From contig JAAYTY010000039.1 of NCBI GenBank assembly GCA_012523605.1, forward strand, positions 1-9,532: a stretch of 9,532 bases of DNA, given 5' to 3'. The position numbers and the translations under genes are program-made. Shown piece after piece: positions 1 through 5,481 of the stretch. Numbering within the stretch: position 1 is the first letter of the stretch; each line of letters starts with the position of its first letter. Source of the DNA: Candidatus Fermentibacterota bacterium (GTDB taxonomy: Bacteria > Fermentibacterota > Fermentibacteria > Fermentibacterales > Fermentibacteraceae). The notes below the pieces were generated by a model, which saw only the letters and a list, made by a program, of their open reading frames with translations, had not been told where the DNA came from and ran no database searches.

Positions 1-1
1 C

Positions 2-154
2 TGGAGCGATTCCAGGCTGGTCTTCGAGGCTTCGGCGATCCACGAGGGGGAGGCGATCCTCGTCGTCAGATCCTGTAACGAGTACAGCCCGGAGTACGGA
101 CGGGTCACGGTGGGCTTCTCGGAGGGCTCGGCTCCTGCGCAGCCTCTCCGCTGA
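2..154 (+). CDS. C-terminal fragment of an unrecognised protein (5' end outside window)
   Basis: An open frame enters from the left edge in frame 2 and ends at TGA 152-154, giving the last 50 residues of a protein. The visible part begins WSDSRLVFEASAIHEGEA and ends SAPAQPLR; alternating hydrophobic and polar residues (LVFEAS, AILVVRS, RVTVGFS) suggest beta strands, as in the last beta-sandwich domain of a surface or secreted protein, but this is inference. I recognise no family. Third codon positions are mostly G or C, as in the real genes nearby. The DegT aminotransferase starts 59 bp downstream on the same strand with its own SD and no terminator-like hairpin between them, so the two could be cotranscribed. 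Confidence 0.55.
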   Translation, partial: WSDSRLVFEASAIHEGEAILVVRSCNEYSPEYGRVTVGFSEGSAPAQPLR

Positions 155-213
155 GGCGGGTATCGGGCCAGGGTCTCGATGAAGACCTGCCCAAAGACAA
201 CCATGGAGGCGAC

Positions 214-1380
214 ATGGCTGTTCCATTCCTCGACCTGAAGCAGCAGTACCGGCAGATCGCCGGCGAAGTGAGGCGCGAACTGGATGAAGTGATGGAGAAC
301 ACCACCTTCGTGCTGGGCCCCAAGGTCGGTGCATTCGAAGAACGCTTCGCCGCGCTATGCGGAACGAAGCACTGCATAGGCCTCTCGAGCGGGACAGCGG
401 CGGTGCATGCGATGATCTGGGCTTCCGACCTGCCGGCGGGCAGCGGAGTCATTCTTCCCCCCAATACTTTCACAGCGACGGCCGAGGGCGTGGTGCTGGC
501 GGGCCATGTTCCGGTGTTCGTGGACGTGAACAGGAATTCCTGGAACCTTTGTCCCTGTCGCACCGAAACCTTTCTGAAGGAGAACGACAGGCCGGGAGGC
601 CCGGCGGATCCGAAGACGGGAGCGGTGATCCGCGCCCTGCTTCCGGTCGACCTCTACGGACAGCCGGCCGATCTGTCCGCATTCGAGGCGATCGCCGAGA
701 GGTGGGGTCTCCTGCTCTTCGAGGATGCCTGCCAGGCGCACGCCGCATCGCTGGAGGGGCGCCCGGCCGGCTCGTTCGGCACCGCTGCGGCATTCAGCTT
801 CTATCCAGGCAAGAACCTTGGCGCCTACGGCGAGGGCGGCGCGGTGACGACCAGCTCCGACGACCTCGCCGCGAAGATCCGCGCCCTGCGTGATCACGGA
901 TCCGCCCAGAAGTACTTCTACTCCATGATAGGCCACAACTACCGCATGGAGGCGTTCCAGGGCGCGGTGCTGGGCGTGAAGCTGTCGCACCTCGAACGCT
1001 GGACCGGGCAGCGCAGGGAGGCGGCGCGGAGGTATGCCGACCTGCTGTCCGGATTGCCCGTGGAACTGCCTGTGGAGTCGCCCGGCGCGAAGCACGTCTA
1101 TCACCTCTATGCAGTGCACACCGAGAAGCGGGACGATCTGGCCGCCTTCCTGAAGGGGAGGGGCATAGGCACCGGCTTCCACTACCCGTACCCCCTTCAC
1201 CTGCAGAAGGCTTATGCGCATCTTGGCTACAGGATGGGCGACTTCCCGGTGAGCGAGTACAACAGCTCACACAACATCACGCTGCCGATGTTCCCTGAGA
1301 TCACGCTTGAACAGCAGGCGGAGGTGGCATCAGGCATCAGGGAGTTCTTCGGAGAACATGCGGGCGTGTCGAGCGTCTGA
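214..1380 (+). CDS. DegT/DnrJ/EryC1/StrS-family PLP-dependent sugar aminotransferase
   Basis: Fold-type I aminotransferase of 388 residues, the usual size for this family, which transfers an amino group (normally from glutamate) to a keto group on a nucleotide-activated sugar for surface polysaccharide, O-antigen or glycoconjugate synthesis. The N-terminus PFLDLKQQY is typical. The PLP-phosphate loop GLSSGTAAVHA is near residues 56-66, EDACQAHAA carries the PLP-ring aspartate D171, and FSFYPGKNLGAYGEGG (195-209) contains the Schiff-base lysine K200. The C-terminal half carries HNYRMEAFQGAVL and GIGTGFHYPYPLH, the substrate-side region in relatives. The start is ATG 214 with GGAGG at 205-209, spacing 4. 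Exact substrate cannot be told from sequence; WbpE/FdtB-like 3-amino sugar synthesis is one possibility. No nucleotide-sugar dehydratase, epimerase or acyltransferase lies beside it. PLP dependence links it loosely to the pdxST operon nearby, but it is on the other strand. Confidence 0.96.
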   Translation: MAVPFLDLKQQYRQIAGEVRRELDEVMENTTFVLGPKVGAFEERFAALCGTKHCIGLSSGTAAVHAMIWASDLPAGSGVILPPNTFTATAEGVVLAGHVPVFVDVNRNSWNLCPCRTETFLKENDRPGGPADPKTGAVIRALLPVDLYGQPADLSAFEAIAERWGLLLFEDACQAHAASLEGRPAGSFGTAAAFSFYPGKNLGAYGEGGAVTTSSDDLAAKIRALRDHGSAQKYFYSMIGHNYRMEAFQGAVLGVKLSHLERWTGQRREAARRYADLLSGLPVELPVESPGAKHVYHLYAVHTEKRDDLAAFLKGRGIGTGFHYPYPLHLQKAYAHLGYRMGDFPVSEYNSSHNITLPMFPEITLEQQAEVASGIREFFGEHAGVSSV

Positions 1381-1430
1381 CCGGCACGACAGCTTCCTCG
1401 GCGGATTGCCGTCGGGTCCGGGCTCGAGGC

Positions 1431-1574
1431 ATGTTGTTCGAGCAGTGCCGTGAAATCGCGGCCTGGGAGCCGTGGATGATCCAGGGCCCGGAGGCGAACG
1501 ACTTCCTGGTCAGGATCCAGCCGGCGATGACGCCGTCGGCCACCACCTGGGACGGGATAAAAGCGCTGTACTAG
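1431..1574 (+). CDS. Unrecognised 47-residue frame, possibly a gene remnant
   Basis: This frame lies in the otherwise empty 1381-1707 stretch between the aminotransferase and the converging fmdB-like gene. It starts MLFEQCREIAAWEPWM and ends TTWDGIKALY before TAG. By hand count 43 of 47 sense codons end in G or C, as in the real genes here, while the in-frame codons just upstream of the ATG (1380-1430) are much less biased. No convincing SD is present (GAGG ends 1 nt before the ATG). It could be a genuine small gene, or the surviving C-terminal end of a longer protein whose 5' part has been lost. I recognise no domain. The remaining bases 1575-1707 show no gene, hairpin terminator or repeat that I can support. 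Confidence 0.3.
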   Translation: MLFEQCREIAAWEPWMIQGPEANDFLVRIQPAMTPSATTWDGIKALY

Positions 1575-1707
1575 TCCCGGCGTCCTCTGCCTGATCCGCC
1601 ATCCTTCGTCGTGTCAGTCATGATACTGTTGTTCTGCTTCTGCTCCCGTTGCTCTGCAGACGCCCGGCAACCGGAGACAGGTGACTGGTTCCCGCCGTCC
1701 GCTTCCC

Positions 1708-2130
1708 CTACGCCTCGTAGAGCCCGGGATCCCGGGCCGGCGGTGTCCCCGGAGAGGGCCCGTCCTCGTCTCCCAGCCCCATACCCTCCAGCTCGCGCTC
1801 GACCTTTTCCGGATCCTCCCCGGCCTCCAGTCTGGTGATCGCCTCGTCGAGCTCCGGGCCCAGGTCCTCCCCCATGTCGTCGGCCATGTGACGGATGGCG
1901 CGCGCCATGGACCTCGGATCGCTCTCGTCGATGTCGGACAGGTCGGGCATGTCGTCACCGGAGGTCGAAGAGCCGATCTCGCCCTTCCGGGAAGTAGAGA
2001 AGGTGCTCATCACCCTCTCGAGGTCCCCGGCCCCGCACTTCGGGCACGAGGGGGACGGATTCGAGCCGCTCTTCACGAAAAACTGATAGATGACGTTGCA
2101 CTTACTGCACAGGTACTCGTAGATAGGCAT
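1708..2130 (-). CDS. FmdB-family zinc-ribbon protein with acidic helical C-terminal extension
   Basis: Small regulatory-type protein of the FmdB family, 140 residues. The start MPIYEYLC is the family's hallmark N-terminus. Four cysteines, C8/C11 and C29/C32 (CSKC and CPKCG), form the zinc ribbon within residues 1-35. Residues 50-120 are acidic and probably helical (PRSMARAIRHMADDMGEDLG, then PELDEAITRLEAGEDPEKVE), a tail seen in longer FmdB-like proteins; the last 20 residues are Pro/Gly/Asp-rich. ATG 2130 was chosen because MPIYEY begins there and GGAGGT lies 4 nt upstream, inside the end of the DUF89 gene. The junction is TGATG, with the A of the DUF89 stop shared with this ATG, so translation is probably coupled. 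FmdB was first linked to formamidase/amidase regulation in Methylophilus; the biochemical role of most members is unknown. It is the last gene of the pdx operon; I see no clear terminator after it. Confidence 0.92.
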   Translation of the reverse strand: MPIYEYLCSKCNVIYQFFVKSGSNPSPSCPKCGAGDLERVMSTFSTSRKGEIGSSTSGDDMPDLSDIDESDPRSMARAIRHMADDMGEDLGPELDEAITRLEAGEDPEKVERELEGMGLGDEDGPSPGTPPARDPGLYEA

Positions 2131-3050
2131 CAGAACCTCCATGCGGGGAGCCTGGAGCTGTGCGCGAACACTCCGCTCCCCTCTACAAGCCCGGTGATCT
2201 CCGAGACGACCGGGCATTTCACCACGAAAGAATAATAGAGTCTTTCGTCGGCCGTTCCCAGCATGCCCTCGAGGTTGCCCTGCCCCTTGGAGAGCAGGAG
2301 GTCCGCGTCGTCGATCTCGCGCTCCAGCCTCGCGTCGAGAAGGCCCCTCCTCACGGTGGGCGCGTCGAGCCCGGTGGGGATCACCCTCGCATGATCGGCG
2401 ATGCCCGCCAGGGAGGCGTCCCGCACGGTCGCATCGTTCATAACGGGCAGAGGTCTGACGGTGTAAACGGCCTCCACGCTTTCGGGCAGCAGCTCCAGAA
2501 AAAGAAGATCGAGCACGGATTCACCCGCGTTGTCGCCGAACACGACCAGCTTGCGCGCCGAGGGGATCCTCCCCGCGAAATCCTCCGAATCGTCCAGCGC
2601 GGGGGGCGTGAACAGGATGCCGCACAGCTCTTCGATGGACGGCACGGCGCGGCCCTGCGCCACGTCGAGAAGGTTTCCCATGGTGGATGCCGCCAGCGCG
2701 GCCCTCAGAGGATCCGGTGAGGCGGCAACCAGGTTCCTGATGGAGTCGAGGATCGCAAGCAGGCCCATCGTGAACTCGTCCTTCACGCTCTCGTACACGT
2801 CGGGGCCGGCGAAGCGACCTCTGAGGTCCCTGTACACGCCGGCACCGGCGAGAGGCGGAGGAAGGCCGGACAGCCCTCTCTCGATCTCGGCCAGGTAGCT
2901 CCGCAGGAGCCCGGGGCGTTCGGACTCCGGAAGACCGCCGGTTTCCATGAACGCCGCCAGCCCCCTGCCGAAGCATTCCAGGCAGCGGCCGTCCCGCAGG
3001 TCAGCTCTCCCGGGCGAAGCCGAGAAACAGCTCGTGGACCCTCGGATCAT
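2130..3050 (-). CDS. DUF89 / ARMT1-like damage-control phosphatase family protein
   Basis: Metal-dependent phosphatase of the DUF89 family (prokaryotic AF1104-like group), up to 306 residues. Members dephosphorylate sugar phosphates or damaged phosphometabolites using a divalent metal. Counting from ATG 3050, visible family landmarks are an N-terminal CLEC pair (C23, C26), STMGNLLD (122-129, the GNxxD motif), FGDNAGES (171-178, metal-binding Asp-Asn and Glu), PLPVMNDATVRDA (200-212) and SKGQGNLEG (254-262, with the conserved Lys-Gly). All key motifs are present, so the enzyme looks intact. The ATG at 3050 has only a weak SD and lies 50 bp inside pdxT. A CTG at 2999, 1 nt after the pdxT stop and with GGAG 7 nt upstream, would start the protein LRDGRCLECF, closer to family N-termini, and may be the true start. 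Its place between pdxT and the fmdB-like gene suggests a role tied to PLP synthesis; the substrate is unknown. Confidence 0.9.
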   Translation of the reverse strand: MIRGSTSCFSASPGRADLRDGRCLECFGRGLAAFMETGGLPESERPGLLRSYLAEIERGLSGLPPPLAGAGVYRDLRGRFAGPDVYESVKDEFTMGLLAILDSIRNLVAASPDPLRAALAASTMGNLLDVAQGRAVPSIEELCGILFTPPALDDSEDFAGRIPSARKLVVFGDNAGESVLDLLFLELLPESVEAVYTVRPLPVMNDATVRDASLAGIADHARVIPTGLDAPTVRRGLLDARLEREIDDADLLLSKGQGNLEGMLGTADERLYYSFVVKCPVVSEITGLVEGSGVFAHSSRLPAWRF

Positions 3051-3582
3051 CTGTCAGCTCGGGATGGAAGGAGGACAGCCACATGCGGTCCTCGCGGAGA
3101 AACACGGCGCCCTCGCCGATTCTCGCCAGCACCTGCACGCACGGATCGAGGGGCTCCAGCAGGGGTGCCCTTATGAACACTCCGGGATAGGGAGCGGCGA
3201 TGCCCTCGACCTGGAGATCCTGAACGAAGGAATGGACCTGGCGCCCGAATGCGTTCCTCACCGCCTTCACCCTCGCGAGGCCCAGGCTTCTCTGGCTGAT
3301 CTCGTGCTCGCTCTCGGAGATCTCGGAGCAGAGGAGTATGGCTCCGGCGCATGTGCCCCAGACCGGCAGTCCTCTCCGCACGAGGTTTCCGATCGGGTCG
3401 GCCAGAGCCCACCTCTCCATCAGCCGGATGAGAGTCGTGGATTCCCCGCCCGGGATGATCAGGGCGTCCAGGCCTTCCAGATCCTCGGGCAGACGCACTT
3501 CCACAGTTTCGGCCCCGATACGGCGAAGCATGGAAACATGTTCGGCCACGCCGCCCTGAAGGGCGACGACACCCGTCTTCAT
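3001..3582 (-). CDS. pdxT: PLP synthase glutaminase subunit PdxT
   Basis: Class I-type glutamine amidotransferase that hydrolyses glutamine and channels ammonia to PdxS in the cytoplasmic PLP synthase complex. The 193-residue length matches the family. The start MKTGVVALQGGVAEH is typical (VxALQGxxxEH). The PGGEST loop is at 44-49, the nucleophile C78 lies in WGTCAGAILL, RNAFGRQ is at 109-115, and the remaining triad members H173 and E175 are in SSFHPEL. ATG 3582 lies 10 nt after the pdxS stop; no strong SD sits directly before it (a GGTGA lies further up), so reinitiation after pdxS may help set the PdxT:PdxS ratio. The stop at 3001-3003 overlaps or abuts the DUF89 gene. All catalytic residues are present. 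Confidence 0.97.
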   Translation of the reverse strand: MKTGVVALQGGVAEHVSMLRRIGAETVEVRLPEDLEGLDALIIPGGESTTLIRLMERWALADPIGNLVRRGLPVWGTCAGAILLCSEISESEHEISQRSLGLARVKAVRNAFGRQVHSFVQDLQVEGIAAPYPGVFIRAPLLEPLDPCVQVLARIGEGAVFLREDRMWLSSFHPELTDDPRVHELFLGFARES

Positions 3583-3592
3583 ACTGGAAAGG

Positions 3593-4483
3593 TCACCAGC
3601 CTCTCGATGCCATGCGGTCCTTCTGCTCGAGGCTCTTGACGCTGATGCCCGTCATGGGCTCGCCGAGACCGGCCGAGACCGCGGCGATGACCGCCGGCTT
3701 GTCGAACTGGCTGACGGCCTCCACGATCGCCCTGGCGCGCTTCTCGGGATTGCCGCTCTTGAAGATGCCGCTGCCGACGAAGACGCCGTCCATGCCGAGC
3801 TGCATCATCAGCGCGGCGTCGGCCGGAGTCGCTATGCCTCCGGCGGCGAAGTTGACCACGGGCAGCCTGCCCTCGTCGTGGACGCTGGAGACGAGTTCGA
3901 AAGGAGCTCCGAGATCCTTCGCGACGGTCATGAGTTCCTCGCGCGGCAGGCTCGACAGCCTCCTGATCTCGTCCAGGACGCATCTGGCATGCCTCACGCC
4001 TTCGACGATGTCCCCGGTGCCGGCTTCGCCCTTCGTCCGTATCATGGCGGCGCCCTCGCCTATGCGTCGGAGAGCCTCTCCCAGATTCGTCGCTCCGCAC
4101 ACGAACGGGATCTTGAAGCTCCACTTGTCTATGTGATGCTTCTCGTCTGCCGGGGTCAGCACCTCCGACTCGTCGATGAAATCTATCTCCAGCGCTTCCA
4201 GCACCTGGGCCTCGACGAAATGTCCGATGCGGCACTTGGCCATCACGGGGATGGTCACCGCCTCCTGGATGCGTTTGATGATCTCCGGATCGGACATCCT
4301 GGCGACGCCCCCGGCGGCCCTGATGTCGGCGGGCACTCTTTCGAGAGCCATGACCGCCACGGCGCCGGCCTCCTGCGCTATCCGGGCGTGTTCGGGCGTC
4401 ACGACGTCCATGATCACGCCGCCCTTGAGCATCCGGGCGTGGCCCAGCTTCACCTGATAGACCGATTCCTCCCTCTGTCCCAT
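3593..4483 (-). CDS. pdxS: PLP synthase lyase subunit PdxS
   Basis: Synthase subunit of the deoxyxylulose-phosphate-independent vitamin B6 pathway. It condenses ribose or ribulose 5-phosphate, glyceraldehyde 3-phosphate and ammonia from PdxT into pyridoxal 5'-phosphate, normally as a dodecameric (beta/alpha)8 barrel ring. From ATG 4483 it has 296 residues, close to the Bacillus enzyme. Landmarks are GGVIMDVV with D26, ALERVPADIRAAGGVARMSD, VMAKCRIGH with the first Schiff-base lysine K83, MIRTKGEAGTG with the second lysine K151, and VNFAAGGIATPADAALMMQ. The C-terminus DRMASRGW is typical. ATG 4483 was preferred over ATG 4498 because it follows AGAGGA with 5-nt spacing, sits 1 nt after the upstream stop (TGA-G-ATG) and gives the usual length. 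Position 84 is Cys where many relatives have Ala, which should be harmless. Confidence 0.97.
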   Translation of the reverse strand: MGQREESVYQVKLGHARMLKGGVIMDVVTPEHARIAQEAGAVAVMALERVPADIRAAGGVARMSDPEIIKRIQEAVTIPVMAKCRIGHFVEAQVLEALEIDFIDESEVLTPADEKHHIDKWSFKIPFVCGATNLGEALRRIGEGAAMIRTKGEAGTGDIVEGVRHARCVLDEIRRLSSLPREELMTVAKDLGAPFELVSSVHDEGRLPVVNFAAGGIATPADAALMMQLGMDGVFVGSGIFKSGNPEKRARAIVEAVSQFDKPAVIAAVSAGLGEPMTGISVKSLEQKDRMASRGW

Positions 4484-4484
4484 C

Positions 4485-4940
4485 TCATTCCTCTTCATTC
4501 AGCGCTCCGAACAGGCGGGCTCCCGATTCCAGCCAGGCGCTGTCAGCGCTGATCAGCTCGTCCTCCAGCGCGACCGACATGGCGGAATCGGGATGGCCGG
4601 CGCCATGGTAGAACACCCTGACCCTTCCGTACACCGCAAGGTACCTCTTGCACGCTGCAAGGTATTCCTCGAGGGCTTCGGCGACCGCGGGGCCGGCATC
4701 GCCCGGCCGGACTCCCTCTAACGCCAACAGAGCCGACGAGGCCCTTATCCATCCGAAATCGAGCTGCCAGAGCCGTATCGGCGTATCGCTCCCGGCGGGG
4801 CATTCCGGCACCGCCTCGAGATAGCAGTCGAGGAGCCCCGATATCTCCCTGTCGAGAGCAAGGAGCCCGTGCCCGAAGTCCTCCGGCATCGGCGCCGGGG
4901 CCTGCACCACAGCCGCAAGAAGCGCTATCAGCCCGAACAT
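4485..4940 (-). CDS. Small exported protein of unknown function, first gene of the pdx operon
   Basis: A 151-residue protein of no family I recognise. From ATG 4940 it begins MFGLIALLAAVVQAPAPMPE, a short hydrophobic stretch that looks like a signal peptide with possible cleavage after VQA. The rest is mostly helical: RLWQLDFGWIRASSALLALE, then AVAEALEEYLAACKRYLAVY, ending LFGALNEEE. Three cysteines remain in the mature part (CYLEAVPEC and AACKRY). An ATG at 4976 would add 12 residues (MHASRNCSIYPC) and spoil the signal peptide. ATG 4940 has no SD; TATATA ends 7 nt before it, so the message could be leaderless. The stop lies 1 nt before pdxS. Location in front of pdxST suggests cotranscription but gives no clear functional clue. 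Confidence 0.72.
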   Translation of the reverse strand: MFGLIALLAAVVQAPAPMPEDFGHGLLALDREISGLLDCYLEAVPECPAGSDTPIRLWQLDFGWIRASSALLALEGVRPGDAGPAVAEALEEYLAACKRYLAVYGRVRVFYHGAGHPDSAMSVALEDELISADSAWLESGARLFGALNEEE

Positions 4941-4977
4941 GCACGGATATATACTGCAGTTCCGGCTCGCGTGCATG
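4938..4977. promoter_or_regulatory. Inverted repeat around a TATATA box in the divergent pdx promoter region
   Basis: CATGCACG at 4938-4945 and its exact reverse complement CGTGCATG at 4970-4977 form an 8-bp inverted repeat with centres 32 bp apart, about three helical turns. Between them lies TATATA (4948-4953), a plausible -10 box for minus-strand transcription starting at or near ATG 4940. No good -35 is seen at 17 bp (ATGCAC on the minus strand). The layout fits two half-sites for a regulator flanking a promoter, but no known operator is matched. Confidence 0.35.
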
Positions 4978-4982
4978 GGCTG

Positions 4983-5011
4983 TTGTACTATGCTTCCGTC
5001 CGTGATGTTAT
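4983..5011 (+). promoter_or_regulatory. Weak candidate promoter for the divergent secreted-protein gene
   Basis: TTGTAC (4983-4988) and TGTTAT (5006-5011), 17 bp apart, match the sigma-70 consensus at 3/6 and 4/6 positions. They sit in a locally AT-rich patch (about 4981-5025) that contrasts with the GC-rich surroundings and lies 45 bp before ATG 5056. Confidence 0.25.
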
Positions 5012-5055
5012 GTTATTCTTCGTATGTCCATCACGCAGGGAGGCGTCCCGGGGCG

Positions 5056-5481
5056 ATGCAACGGGTTGCTCGAGAGTCCTTCCGACTGCGGCCGTGGTTT
5101 CATCCATGGGCCGTTTCGGCATCTCTGCTCCTCCTCGCCGGCGCGCTGTCGGCGCACCCGGTCGAGGACCTGGTTGCGAGGGGGATTCCGGCGGCCTCGG
5201 CGGCTCTGGAGGACACGGCCTTCGTGGTTGCCATGGAGGGCTCCCTGACGGAGGGCGACACCCTTCTCAAGAGGTACGGAGGAGTCTTCTTCACCCTTCT
5301 CGACAGCATATCCGGAGGCTGGCCCATAGTGGGCCTCTGTGTGGACATCCCGGGCAGCAGGCTGAGGTTCTCGAGGGTGGACATGTACGAGGCTCTCGAC
5401 CAGATGCGATCCGGCGTCAGCGACGACAGGGTGGCTCTCTGGGTTCTCCAGCACACGAGGGTGTTCAACCTTCAGCCCTGA
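5056..5481 (+). CDS. Small secreted protein of unknown function
   Basis: A 141-residue protein of no family I recognise. From ATG 5056 the N-terminus has arginines (RVARESFRLR), then a hydrophobic core WAVSASLLLLAGALSA with a likely signal peptidase I site ALSA|HP near residue 35. The mature part of about 106 residues contains AFVVAMEGSLTEGDTLLKRY, FFTLLDSISGGWPIVGLCVD and RVALWVLQHTRVFNLQP, with one cysteine; mixed alpha/beta is likely. GGGAGG at 5038-5043 is 12 nt upstream, rather far. In-frame upstream ATGs (4939, 4990, 5005) would bury the signal peptide and lack an SD. The gene is divergent from the pdx operon and its last 10 bp overlap the end of hutH on the opposite strand. Confidence 0.73.
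   Translation: MQRVARESFRLRPWFHPWAVSASLLLLAGALSAHPVEDLVARGIPAASAALEDTAFVVAMEGSLTEGDTLLKRYGGVFFTLLDSISGGWPIVGLCVDIPGSRLRFSRVDMYEALDQMRSGVSDDRVALWVLQHTRVFNLQP

Noticed and set aside
179..238. 19-codon frame starting at ATG 179 and running into the aminotransferase gene
   Set aside because: No SD, no coding bias, and it overlaps the well-supported start at 214 in another frame.
355..1221. 288-residue minus-strand frame opposite the DegT aminotransferase
   Set aside because: Shadow frame; the + strand protein is full length with all catalytic motifs.
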